64,000 bases of DNA from Camellia lanceoleosa. Taxonomy: Eukaryota; Streptophyta; Magnoliopsida; Ericales; Theaceae. Position 1 is the first letter of the stretch. Each line of letters opens with the position of its first letter. The stretch lies in NCBI GenBank assembly GCA_025200525.1, contig CM045763.1, positions 59,413,530 through 59,477,529 of the forward strand, written 5' to 3'. The notes beneath the pieces were generated by a model. It was not told where the DNA came from and ran no database searches. It saw only the letters and a list, made by a program, of their open reading frames with translations. A program made the position numbers and the translations under genes. Of this stretch, positions 10,507-22,093 are shown piece by piece.

Positions 10507-11871
10507 ATGAACTCCATGAAATTGTTGGCTCTTCCGATTATTGGGTTCTTGTTTTTGGCACTTTTACAAGTCGGCCATGGACAGGGCCTTGCTCCTTCAC
10601 CTGCGCCAAATGCTCCAGCCAGTGATGGTGAGTTACCTCTCTATTCAATTTTAGGATAACTTTCAAAAAAATAAACAGTTAATTTTATAATTTTAACATA
10701 ATTATACTGGCATTTTTGAGGTTTATAATTTTTATAATGATTAGGTTATTTTTTATCAATAATATTAATTTATTAGTCGTATAAATAAATAAATGATATT
10801 ATCATCTCTTATTTATTAAAATGTATATTTATTTTTGTTTATTTTAATGTTTATTTCTCATTTGCATTAGTTTTACTCGATTTAACTTTCTTAAAATAAA
10901 AATTAATATAATTATGTTAAAAGTATGAGACTAATTGTATTTTTATCAAATTCATCGAATATTTTAGCTTAGATTTGATTTGAAAATCATTGTATTAGAG
11001 GGGAATGCTAACTTTCCTACAATGCACTGGAGTTAGCATTGTCTCCAATTATTTGTGGACAAGTTTGTCCTATCAAACATTGTGATTCTATAACAAGAAG
11101 AGCGGTATTTTGGTATTTTACAAGGATATTTTTATCTTTTAATTTTAAACACAGAATGCGTGGGCCAGCCAGCTTCTATTTGTACATTATTATTTTTCTC
11201 AATTCATATTATTGTTTTAGTTCATATATCAATTATCACATTCAAACAATAAATTTTTGTTTAATAGTTGATATCCAAACACAAAAATAGGGTGAATTGA
11301 GAAGTTTTATAGTATGCAAACAGAAGTTTTCATGGGCGAGATTTATTTGCAGTGTGACTCACACAACACCAAATTTAAATTTACTCCATACACTTCATTT
11401 TTTAGATACATAGTTTATTTCAATATTTTCGCAACCTAAACTTGTATCAATAATAAATTATGAAAACATGTCATACATGAATAGATTTGTCACCAAATTT
11501 TATTATCGTTAGACACAAAGGTAGTTAGATCCTCATTAACAAATGCACAAAAGATTTATATTTATTTATTTATTTTGTCTAGTGGTAAAAAAATTAAAAA
11601 ATAAATTTATTTATATATAACACTTTTCATAAATTATTAATGCGATAGTACTACCATTTTTAAGAATTTTTTTCTCCTTTTTTTCCCCACTTCTTTTGAG
11701 GGTGTTGGGAAAAATGATCTTTACTTGACTAGATTTGTGTGATTAAAGTAATCTAATTTTTTATTACTTATTAATTTATTATAATTATCCAATGCAGGCA
11801 CAGCTATTGATCAAGGAATTGCTTATGTCCTCCTACTTGTAGCACTCGCGATTACATACCTCATCCACTAA
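10507..11871 (+). CDS. Arabinogalactan peptide (AGP16/20/22/41-type), two exons
   Basis: Exons are 10507-10627 and 11798-11871, joined within a glycine codon (GATG|GTGAGT, TGCAG|GCACAG); the intron is 1170 bp. The product is 64 residues. Residues 1-25 form a hydrophobic signal peptide ending GHG. The mature core is QGLAPSPAPNAPASDG, with Ala-Pro/Ser-Pro motifs for proline hydroxylation and type II arabinogalactan addition. Residues 42-64 (TAIDQGIAYVLLLVALAITY plus LIH) form a GPI-attachment signal; SDGT-IDQGIAY is the family hallmark. The peptide is expected to be secreted, GPI-anchored at the plasma membrane and heavily glycosylated, with roles in cell-surface signalling or growth. A second Met at residue 4 could also start translation. 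An AATAAA signal lies near 12019. It stands alone; its upstream region is duplicated and TE-laden. Confidence 0.95.
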
Positions 11872-14465
11872 TGTTTTATTTTCTCTCATTCTTTATATTT
11901 TCTTCTATACATATTATTATTCAAATCTTTGACCTTTTCCCTTGTGTTTGTTTGGAGAAAGCTTTGGTGATTTTGAGTTTCTACATTCCTTGTAAAAAAA
12001 AAATCACAATTTTTAGTAATAAAGTTCTTTGACTAAATTATTCTTAGCATATGTAATGTTCTTTCATGTACCCAATAAATAAATAAAGTTGTAGGGTTGA
12101 AGGGTTTTTTTTAATTAAAAAATCCAAAATAGTTTTTAAAGCAGTTACTCAAACAATGTGATTTATGAAAAATGAAAACAGAAAATAAAAAAAAAAAACA
12201 GGCTCTGATTTTGGGCAGAGAGATGGGCTCACAGATATTTCCTTTGGGCCTGATTCTGGGCTGCCCTCTATTCAATTGTGACTACTCCTCCAACCTAGCC
12301 CAATAAGCACTGATGTTTTTTGTGTTTCACTAAAATGAAAAAAAATATAATAATCATCCTATCGTAATGTCTTCTTTCACGTTTGATTTTTAAAATAAAA
12401 TAAAAAGTATATTATAAATCAATTTATCATTTATCAAATTACCATTGCAAGGAGGCTTTTCATTCCATTCTATTTCATTGCTGTAAACCACACATTATAT
12501 ATTTAATCACTCAATGAAATCAAGAACCAAAAAAAGAGAAAAAAAAAAAAAAAAAACACGTATTATGTGTTTGGATCATAAGTTTTGATGGGAATTTAGA
12601 ATGAAAAAAAAAATTCATTTTTATTTAACTCATTTTTTCCCCCTCTTTTTAAATTCTTACTCAAATTTATAATTCAAAAACGCAATAATCAAATTTTTTG
12701 TGCCACTTGAACCACATTTGTGATAAATTTTTGTATAACAATAAGGTATCACGTGACACTACCTTCCATTAATCACAAATGTATATGCCTATTATTGTTT
12801 TCCAAACAAATGTAATAGACCCTACTGTCAAAACCAATCACAATAATAGAAGATACCATATGTCATATACTTTATCCGTATTCAAAAATTTCTCCACATT
12901 TGTGGAAGTGTCTTCTTCCATTATGCTTTATTTCCCGCACCATTTATAAAAAAAAAAGGATTTGGACTCAAGTTACAAGACTTATTAAATTTATAAGTTT
13001 TTCCTTTTTTTCAGTTCAAGTTTTGCACAAAAAATTAAAAATCGAAATAAAACCTCCTTTTCATGTTTTTGGACAATGGGTAAAAACTTCATCAACAAAA
13101 GTAGACACTTATAGCACCTCCAACAATGTGCTACGGGCTATTTTGAGAAGTGGGTTATAATCCGCTTTTCATTTTATAACCCACTTCCTCTCTTACAAAA
13201 AAAGTAACTTTTCACCAAAAAGTTAATTATAACCATCTTTCCAAAATAGCCCTATGTATCGTGTTATTATACAAATTTGATACGATGGACTCAAAAATGA
13301 TATTTTAATAATGTGTTATTCATCGTGTTACATTTTAACATTATGAATGTTTGATTTTTAAATTTTATTGTCTCCTCAAAAATGTCATACCATGTATTTT
13401 TTTTTATATAAATTCAATAAAAATAATAAATTTATATAAAAATTAAAATTAGTATTTAAAAAAAATATATTAACCATTATATTAAAATAATTTGAAGATG
13501 TTGAGAATATAAATAATCAGATACACTTGATCACAGTGTATGGTAGAAATTAAACTATACGATGATTGTGTTAAAAAATTAGTACATGCACTGTTAGATT
13601 GAGAGTCTCTTAAAATATGGCATTTTAATATTATAACATATTTAAATATGACATTAACATAATTGAAATAGCACAGTTTGTTAAAATATGATCTTACATA
13701 CCTTGTGTATAGCACAAGGCCACTCGAAAAAAATTAAAAGGCAAAACTGCATGTTGGGGACACCACATATAACTTAGGATTGATTACATTTTAAATCAAG
13801 TTGCAATATCAATTTTTCATTCATTTAATTTTAATAGGATCAAAATCTCATTTTAGTCTGTACTTTACCAAAATTTTATTTTGGTCTTTTTACTTAATTT
13901 TCATTAGTATCATCAATAGTAAAGACATGAAAGGGTGACATTTCAACTTAATCAAAAGTATAAGATACTAATTGATACAATTGAGGGTGAAGGGATTCAA
14001 GTGAAATGTCAATGAAAATTTAGGGGTGGTAAGTGTAACTTACCCCACAACTTATATTGATCTTTTAAGCAAACACAGTTATATATACAATTACTAACGG
14101 TCTTACCAAGGCATTGAGCTTAGTGGTTGTATATCACCCATTTAATGCAGATTGCAGGTTCAACTCTTATAAAAAGAAATTTGAATTTTTTTTGGTATTT
14201 TATTCTCTGATGGTTGGGTTTAAGCTTGGTAATTGTTGGGTTTTTAGTTATTGTTTGATATAATTTTTTTTTTTTTATATTTATAGTTACTTTCTTACCG
14301 ATTGACTAAAAAAAAAAAATTAGTAATGATTTGTGGCCTACTGACATCTCAACACTTACACAAAGGCTCAGTTTGATTAGGGGTTGGATTTCTAATCCAA
14401 TCTCATGGATTGGTGATTAAAAGATAATATTATCTTTTATTTTATAAAATTAACAAAGTTATTTT
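11872..14465. other. 3' flank and intergenic DNA, no gene
   Basis: This contains the 3' UTR of the arabinogalactan gene up to about 12040, then AT-rich DNA. At about 12318-12495 is an imperfect inverted repeat with TGTGTTTCACTAAAATGAAA-like ends, related to elements at 31099 and 43553. Near 13150-13180 a GGGTTATAAT...TATAACCC hairpin occurs in a possible MITE end. No credible ORF is seen. Confidence 0.5.
14105..14330 (+). mobile_element. Possible tRNA-derived SINE remnant
   Basis: GAGCTTAGTGGTTGTATA near 14116 resembles a pol III A box, and GCAGGTTCAACTCT near 14155, about 40 bp on, resembles a B box. This spacing is usual for tRNA-derived SINEs. The following sequence is T-rich and the 3' end is not clear. 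No cloverleaf can be drawn, so it is not a tRNA gene. Confidence 0.35.
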
Positions 14466-15951
14466 GTGATAAATTATAATTATAGTCTCTAAAATTTAAC
14501 ATTTTTTTCGTTTAAGTTTCTAAAATTTTAATTTTGCCAATTAAGTCCTTAAAGTATTAATTCGAATCAATTTAGTCCTGAAGACAATATAAAAATAAAA
14601 CATAAACCCAAAAGTTATATAAAATTGTTATAAAGTCCAAATTTTAATTTATTATTAACGTAATTATCCTCCGCGCTTGTGTTTTAGAATTGATATCAAA
14701 ATGTGGTTTCTTAGAGCATCTCCAACGGTTCACCAAATTTTTCACCAAATCTGAGTAAAAAAGTCACCATTTTCTCAATTTGATACAGACGGCTTCAATG
14801 GTTCACTTTTTATCAAATCTGCTTTGGGACAACCGGTTGGTCGACCGGTAAGAGGAATTTTTTTTTTTTTTTTGAATTGTTTGAACCAATAAAGTTAAAC
14901 TGTTTAAACCTTTTAGTGGTGGACTGGTTGGTCGACCGGTAAGGTAAATTATTTATTTATTTTTTTTTTAACCTATAAATTTGAACTGTTTGAACCTTTT
15001 CGTGGTCGACCGGTTGATCAATCTACCGCAACCTACCAGTTGACGGTTCCTCTCCTCAAGCAGTGCAAGACGATAATTTGATGAAATCAGACGACGTCTC
15101 ACTTTGATGAATTTTTTGGTGAATTCTCAATTTGATACCGATTTGGTGCAACCGTTGGAGCACCAAACAGTAACTTTTTCACCAAAATTTAAATTTGATG
15201 TCAAGTTTGGTGAACCATTGGAAATGGTCTTAGTTTTGTCAATATTTATATATGAGCATTAGACAACATTGAAGAAATCGAATATGACAATTTAAATAAC
15301 AGTATTGTACTACAAATAATTATCAAACAAAGTAATACTATAATCAAGTTATCAAAGAACTTGACAAAAATCTTAAGGAGAATCAAATAGAACTTATACA
15401 TAAAATTCAACGTCTAGTATTGGATAAAAGGTAACCAATTAGCTCTTGTAGAAAATAATACAAATATTTATTCTTATTTTTACAAGAGAACTATCCAAGT
15501 GAATATTTTCAATTAATACCAAAAAAAAATATAAAAAAAAAAGATGTAAGTAATTATAGTCTAGAAGAATTATAAATAATGGCGGAACCAAAAAAAAATA
15601 ATGAAATGAAATATAAAATAATATTAAAAATAGTAAAAAAATAGGTAGAATTGATAATTGCATATTAGAACAAATAGAAAAAGACCTATATAAACAATTA
15701 TAATTAATTAGTCTGGGAGAAATACATCAATTATAAAAACACAAGTATATAAGATAATTAAGTTAACAATAAATTAAAATATGGGCCTAATCACAATTTT
15801 ATATAACTTTTATGTTCTATTTTTATATTGTCCTCAATGCTAAATTAATTCGAATTTAATACTTTAGGATTTAATTGACAAAATTAAAACTTTAGGGTTT
15901 TAAATGAAAAAAATGTGTTAAACTTTAGGGACTATAATTGTTATTTATCCA
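14466..15951. mobile_element. Long-TIR element, host of a nested MITE
   Basis: The arms are about 170 bp. The left arm reads GATAAATTATAATTATAGTC, then CAATTAAGTCCTTAAAGTAT, then CAATATAAAAATA. The right arm read inward gives GGATAAATAACAATTATAGT, then CAATTAAATCCTAAAGTATT, then CAATATAAAAATA. TTATTTT occurs just outside both ends but the target duplication is not exact. The interior is AT-rich; a minus-strand ORF at 15439-15663 is low-complexity and not a gene. A Tourist-like MITE (14714-15229) is inserted inside, so this element is older. Superfamily uncertain, possibly Mutator-like. Confidence 0.65.
14714..15229. mobile_element. Tourist/Harbinger-like MITE with TTA target duplication
   Basis: TTA flanks both sides (14711-14713, 15230-15232). 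Ends are GAGCATCTCCAACGGTTCAC and, inward from the right, GACCATTTCCAATGGTTCAC. GAGCATCTCCAA is a familiar Tourist-type terminus. The interior repeats GGTCGACCGGT and CTGGTTGGTCGACCGGT words. Non-coding. Confidence 0.8.
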
Positions 15952-16189
15952 TTATTTTATATATGGTAAAAACTTTTACGTAATTTATCTTGCATCTCTA
16001 ACTTAATATCACTATATTAATAATTTCATTACTCAATTTAATCATACTTAGAATTTCATCAAACATAATCTATCAAATAAATAAGATAATATAAAAATTA
16101 GTGTAAACCATCAATAGATCATAATAGTTGAACCTAATTTCATCAAGTCCTATTAAAAATAAGTCATAATAAAATCATTGTTAAAAATA
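15952..16189. other. AT-rich intergenic DNA
   Basis: Nothing identifiable is seen. Confidence 0.5.
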
Positions 16190-16463
16190 ATTTTTTTGTG
16201 ACGATTTTTTGCATCTATCACTAAAAAATGACAATTAGCGACTTTTTTGTCACGATTTTTATAAATTGTAGCTAAAACTTACAATTAGTGATTTTTTTTT
16301 TGTGATGAATTTTTTAAATTGTTGCTGAAAGTTAAAAATTAATGACTTTTTTTTTATGGCAATTTTTTTGAACTATCGTTAAAACTTATAATTAGTGACA
16401 TTTTTTGTGACAATTTTTAAGCTGTCGCTGAAAATTAATAATTAGTGACGTTTTTTAATTGTG
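16190..16463. repeat. CACTA-like subterminal tandem repeat
   Basis: Five diverged units of about 55 bp each carry ATTAGTGAC, TTTTTTGTGACGA/CAATTTTT and TGTCGCTGAAA/TAAAACTTA words. This is the style of subterminal repeats in En/Spm (CACTA) transposons. Reading inward from 16463 gives CACAATTAAAAAACGTCACT, close to a CACTA terminus with two changes. No matching second end or transposase is seen, so this is a fragment. Confidence 0.45.
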
Positions 16464-16806
16464 TTTGATGAAAAATATCATTACTTATCATAGGATCTAT
16501 TAAATAATAAATTCACCTATTAGAACATATACGGACCAACTCTCCCAGAAATTAGAGATTCAAGTCTTACTAGGGGTATTTGTTCCAAAAAAAAGAAAAA
16601 AAAGAAAGTCCTACTAGGGCTATGGTGATTGGGGTGCGGGTGCGGGTGCAAGTGCATATACTGAGTCTTGCACTGCTAAACTAGAATTTCAATTACAGAG
16701 GGGCCGAGATATGAAAAAAAAAAAAAAAATTTAATATATCCATTGTTATCTATTGTCATATTTCAATTCAAAAATTAGAAATAACTAAGATTTGATATTA
16801 AAATAA

Positions 16807-16979
16807 GGGAGTTGCTATTCCCACTCAATTTTGTTCTAAATACATTCCCATCTTTATCTTTATTATATATAGAAGGGAGTATATTTAGAGTAAAGAGGAG
16901 TGAAAATAGTAATTATGTATAATAAGGACAAAGAAGAGAGTGTATTTGGAGTAAAGTGAAGTAAGAATAGCGACTCCCT
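16807..16979. mobile_element. Small foldback MITE, TA-flanked
   Basis: The 173-bp element is almost wholly an inverted repeat. Ends are AGGGAGTTGCTATTCCCACT and, inward, AGGGAGTCGCTATTCTTACT, flanked by TA on each side. TA duplication suggests Stowaway/Mariner-like, although the terminus is not the canonical CTCCCTCCG. Confidence 0.6.
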
Positions 16980-18186
16980 TAAATGATAAGTAAAATTTAT
17001 TATCTATTAGTCTTCACATGATCAAAAAAGAAGTCATATCTACTTAACTTTAATACATAATAAAAGAGAAATCATAAATTAGTTGATTCTTTGTATATGC
17101 TAACTCAATTATCTATTAAAGTGAAAGTAATTTTTTTTTTTCCTTTTCAAATTCAAAAGTTTTATTAGGTTTCACGTGAATCTCATTAATATGATATCAG
17201 CGTTATAAGTATGTTTCATGTTGTGATAAACAAATTGTAATAAAAAAAAATATAATTAATGTATTATTATTGTTAAATTATGCTTTTATTAAATAAATTA
17301 AAAAAGGATAATAATTCTATTTTTTTTGGTGTTTCAATTCCTTCGTACAAATAAACTTGATTTATTAAGACACATTAAGCTTTCAATATTCCCAAGGTAG
17401 AGCAGTAGGGGCCATTTGTAATAACAAGAAATTTTACTTATCAAAAAAAAAAAAAAAAAAAAGTAATAACAAGAAATTTTGGGCAACATAACATATCATT
17501 CCAATAGCATTGTTTCTTTGAACAAGGGGCCATGGCCTGTCCCTGAGTGCGAATGCGGGTGCGGGGGCATGGGGTGGGTTGAGGTTTCTTTCAAGGGGAA
17601 ATCTTAAATTAGTATATGTTTGAAACAACACTTAGATGAATGGCTGTACACAGGAACATCCACATAATCGCTTTCAATGAGTATGTAGTTATTCCAGAAA
17701 AGTACAATTGATTTGTAAATTTATTTATTTATTTATTTCTTTATTTGTTTTTTTTTTTTAAGATAAGTAAGTGATATTATAACTAAAAAGAAATATATAT
17801 AATGAAGTTCAATACATATCTTTTAAGAGAACAAAATAAACAAAAACAAACTACTTCATCAACAAAAACAAAACTACGCCTATAAAAGATAAACACAACA
17901 TTCATAATAAAAAGGATCCAAAATTTCCTTCTAACATTCTTCTAGTTATAAAATTTCGCTTTGAATTTTCTTCTATTATTCTCCTTTGTAGTCTCTCCAT
18001 TAGATGAATTTTCACTTTGAATTTACAATTGATTTGTAAATTTCTTTTCTTTTAAAGTAGACTTTTACCAATATAAAACAATGTGTATGCAATTTCAAAC
18101 AAGTGCTCAATTATTGTGTTGAGATGGTTCAAATTTCAAACAAGTGCTCAATTATTTTTAGATTATGTTCACATTCATCTGCTATC
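16980..18186. other. AT-rich intergenic DNA, no gene
   Basis: A poly-T/A tract lies near 17443-17462. GTGCGGGTGCGGG words occur near 17545 and earlier at 16636, the only GC-rich patches here. A 38-bp tandem duplication (ATTTCAAACAAGTGCTCAAT) is at about 18090-18155. No credible ORF. Confidence 0.5.
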
Positions 18187-20236
18187 AATTGTATCACTTT
18201 AAAGGGAAAATTATAAAAATAAATCTCACATCCAACAAATTAAAAGAAAATATTGACCAAATCAATACTTCATCTTCTCTCAATGTTCAATTATGGAAAA
18301 TAATCTTCTTCCACTCAGTTCCTATTAACTTCCCACGAGGAAAAACTCATATTGACCATTTTCTATCAACTCCTAACACTCAAGTAGTGACAAGTAGAAA
18401 TAAGTTTTATATATATATATATATAAAAGGTAAATGGAAAGAAAAGAATGTTTATTGACTTGAATTAAAATAATCCTCCCCCAAAAAAAAAAAAAGTACA
18501 TTTTTCATGTAGAAGTGAAATCATCTAGATTTTTTTTTTTTTTGTTTGCTGTATCTTCTCTTAATTTAAAAACATTGAGGTAGAAGAAAAAAAATAAAAG
18601 AAGAGGTTTCATATATGCATCAATTATTTCCCATGTTGTGTATTCCAAATGAGATGGTTGGAATAATTGAATAATAAGACCAAATGACCGCCATCTATTT
18701 CATTGATGGACTAACTTTGTTTCTTATATCAACAATAAGTCATCCTTTTTTATTTTTTTTTCATCTCAAAATTAGGTGATTACATCATTTCTTCTTTCTT
18801 TCTTTTTTATTTATTTTTTTTTCAAAATAGAAAAAGAAAATCATTTTTTTGGTACTTTGAAAGTTATAACCTAGAGAGGAATTGTATGTCTCTACCAAAA
18901 GAAAAAATTACAAATTTGTATCAAAAGAAAAAAAAAAAAATCTATTCAATTTAATTAATCCCTATTGACTAAGTTCATCTAATTTGAAGTGGGCCTAACA
19001 TACATAAACTCTACCTCCTTCATAAATCTTGGCAAAATATGGTTAATGAGTTGTGACCACAAACTTGGCACTACCTTTATTCTTCAACAACCAAGAGAAA
19101 AAATCAGCTCACCATTCCAAAAAACAACCCAATTGTATCACTTTAAAGGGAAAATTATAAAAATAAATCTCACATCCAACAAATTAAAAGAAAATATTGA
19201 CCAAATCAATACTTCATCTTCTCTCAATGTTCAATTATGGAAAATAATCTTCTTCCACTCAGTTCCTATTAACTTCCCACGAGGGGAAAAACTCATATTG
19301 ACCATTTTCTCTATCAACTCCTAACACTCAGTAGTGACAGTCATAGAGAAATAAGTTATATATATATAAAAAGGTAAATGGAAAGAAAAGAATGTTTATT
19401 GACTTCAATTAAAATAATCCTCCCCCCCCCCCCCCCCCCACCCCAAAAGAAAAAAAGTACATTTTTCATGTAGAAGTGAAATCATCTAGAATTTTTTTTT
19501 TTGTTTGCTGTATCTTCTCTTAATTTAAAAACATTGAGGTAGAAGAAAAAAAATAAAAGAAGAGGTTTCATATATGCATCAATTATTTCCCATGTTGTGT
19601 ATTCCAAATGAGATGGTTGGAATAATTGAATAATAAGACCAAATGACCGCCATCTATTTCATTGATGGACTAACTTTGTTTCTTATATCAACAATAAGTC
19701 ATCCTTTTTATTTTTTTTCATCTCAAAATTAGGTGATTACATCATTTCTTCTTTCTTTCTTTTTTTATTTATTTTTTCAAAATAGAAAAAGAAAATCATT
19801 TTTTTGGTACTTTGAAAGTTATAACCTAGAGAGGAATTGTATGTCTCTACCAAAAGAAAAAATTACAAATTTGTATCAAAAGAAAAAAAAAAAAAATCTA
19901 TTCAATTTAATTAATCCCTAGTTTGGCATAACCTAAATAAGTCAAAAAGTCACTATCTTATTTAAGTCACATCATATTATTTAAATCACATCACCTCTCT
20001 AACACATCACATCAAACCCAACCCAACCCAAATCCACCAATAAGTCAAAAGTGTCTTTTTAGAACATCCCAAACCAATCCTAAGTTCATCTAATTTGAAG
20101 TGGGCCTAACATACATGAACTCTACCTCCATAAATCTTAGCAAAATATGGTTAATGAGTTGTGACCACAAACTTGGCACTACCTTTATTCTTCAACAACC
20201 AAGAGAAAAAATCAGCTCACCATTCCAAACCAACCC
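18187..20236. repeat. 944-bp tandem duplication
   Basis: Copy 1 is 18187-19130 and copy 2 is 19131-20236. The copies are nearly identical over long runs, for example CAATACTTCATCTTCTCTCA and GAGATGGTTGGAATAATTGA in both. Copy 2 carries a 154-bp insertion at 19921-20074 and a C17 homopolymer near 19424-19440 where copy 1 has CCCCC then poly-A. High similarity suggests a recent duplication. ORFs in it are shared by copy and have no recognisable domain. CA-repeats follow at 20246-20330. Confidence 0.9.
19921..20074. mobile_element. Small hAT-like MITE in copy 2 of the duplication
   Basis: This segment is absent from copy 1, which gives a near-empty site. Ends are GTTTGGCATAACCTAAATAA and, inward from the right, GTTTGGGATGTTCTAAAAAG. 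Flanks are AATCCCTA and CAATCCTA, an imperfect 8-bp duplication. The insertion post-dates the tandem duplication. Confidence 0.6.
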
Positions 20237-20407
20237 CCCCACACATGTACACACACACACACATTCGCATTTGGTAAAGAGTAATAGAGAAGGAAAAAAC
20301 CCCCACGCTACACACACACACACACACATTCGCATTTGGTAAAGAGTAATAGAGAAGGGAAAAAAAATAGCATTGTGGGAAAGATATGAATTAAATGTTT
20401 ATATGAA

Positions 20408-20659
20408 GGAGTTTTCTTAGGTGTGCAACTCACAAAGGTGTAAGTGGGTTACACACCATGTGCCACTAACACAAAAGGTGTAAGGTGTAAGTGTAAGTGA
20501 AAGGTATAAATGAAATGTATAAGTTGCACATTATGTGCCACTTACACAAAATGTGTAAGTGCAAGGTAAAAAAGTGTAAGTGTAAGGTGTAAGTGAACAC
20601 AAAAGGTGTAAGTGAACACAAAAGGTGTAAGGTGTAAGTTGCACACTATAGCATTACCC
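20408..20659. mobile_element. Mutator-like MITE with GTGTAAG minisatellite (copy A)
   Basis: The element is flanked by exact 9-bp duplications TTATATGAA (20399-20407 and 20660-20668). Ends are GGAGTTTTCTTAGGTGTGCA and, inward, GGGTAATGCTATAGTGTGCA, matching best over the inner GTGTGCAAC. The interior is built of GTGTAAG, CACAAAAGGTGTAAG and CACTTACAC words. A second copy lies at 61878-62132 with a different exact duplication. Non-coding. Confidence 0.85.
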
Positions 20660-20741
20660 TTATATGAATACATCAGTAAATGGATGGCCTATAAACTTAA
20701 CTAAACGATAGCAAGTTGGAAAATAAGATGATAATTGGACC

Positions 20742-21210
20742 TAGGGGTGGGTATTGGGCAGGCCAACCTAATCTGACGTCATGTCTAAAAGTTCCATCTC
20801 AAGCCTGATTCTAAAGTACATTACAATTTTAAAACCGTCCAATAAATCCATATATTAAATAAAAATAAATTTAACAAAATATAAAATAATATTTTTGTAA
20901 TTAAGTTAGAACAAACATTAATTTTTGCTCATTATATCCTAAGTTTAAAGTTTGGTAGGTGTTTTTTTCATTTTCAATGTATTCTTTATTGTAAACAAAA
21001 ATAAACTAAATAAATTATATAATTTCATATATATAATATAAATTATGTAAAATATATTAATAATCAACTTGGCTGGATTCAAAAACTATTCCTAAGCCTA
21101 ACCTATTTAATAAACAAGGCTAAAAGTTATGTTCTTAAATATAAATTTCAAACTCTTAAAAGTACATATTGGGCAAACTAGTAGCCGGTATCCACACTTA
21201 TTTAGATTTC
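20742..21210. mobile_element. Possible hAT-like MITE
   Basis: The left end CTAGGGGTGGGTATTGGGCA resembles the TAGGGGTG terminus of the element at 57093. The right end read inward is AAGTGTGGATACCGGCT, a weak match. The interior is AT-rich with GGCTAAAAG-type words. No duplication is evident. Confidence 0.3.
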
Positions 21211-21749
21211 TTTTCTCGTCAACATTTACAAAATTAGCCATTTAGAGATAGAGAACATAATTGGGGGCCTCCACTTGGGCTTTACATTTGTGCATGTTAT
21301 CTAAAGCTAAAAGGTTATAAGACATAACTCAATCGACAATAAATAACTGCATGTAAAGAATCGTCTTAAATCTTATCATGCACTCATATCTTGTTTTGAT
21401 GAGTTGATTAGGGCATCTCAACTCTTCTGAGGTTTATTTTTATGATCATGCATGTTCTCCTAGTTGGCTATGATCATCCCCAACCAAGTCACCTTTACTA
21501 CTATATAGCTCAATTTGTCCAACTCGATATCCTTAATCAAGTTTTGGACTAAACTACAAGTTATGGGTTGAGATTGGATCAGCAAACTAGATTTACGTTC
21601 AGTATAAGTAGAAGCAAATACAATTCTCAATAATATTTTTATAATTATTTTAAGTTATTTTTCATTAATATGTAAAAAAATAAATAAATTAAAAGATAAC
21701 AAAAATAAAACGAGTATTTTTTTTTAATAATAAAAAAATAAAAATAAAA

Positions 21750-21891
21750 TGAGTTTTGACATGGCCCCAACCTGACCACACGGCCACAGCCAGACCCACT
21801 ACTAGATGGAAACACGATGCAATCGCACGCACTGGCATCCTTTTTTCACCGTCCTTTCTTCCCATTTCCATACATATACATACATACATAC

Positions 21892-21926
<35 letters not shown>

Positions 21927-22093
21927 CAGCAGACCCACCCCCAAATCGACCCACCCACCGCCATTTCTCTTATCTCCTCCTCATAAGCTTCCATTTTGCT
22001 CACAATTCAACCCTCTTCAATTCTTCTACATCTTCTTCATCGCAATCAATCCCCAAATTTCTTAATTTTTTTATTTTTAATTTTTATTCAAAG
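21750..22093 (+). other. Non-coding first exon (5' UTR) of the kinase gene
   Basis: The exon is inferred from a pyrimidine-rich leader with a CT repeat (about 21894-21923) and a good donor, TCAAAG|GTATGTTCTC, at 22093/22094. The next exon begins after CTTCTAG at 24495. The transcription start is not determined. ORFs in the region are microsatellite artefacts. The 2.4-kb first intron (22094-24495) holds nothing recognisable. Confidence 0.55.

Noticed and set aside
15439..15663. Hydrophobic 74-codon minus-strand ORF
   Set aside because: AT-rich low complexity (Leu/Ile/Phe/Tyr) inside a TIR element; no gene evidence.
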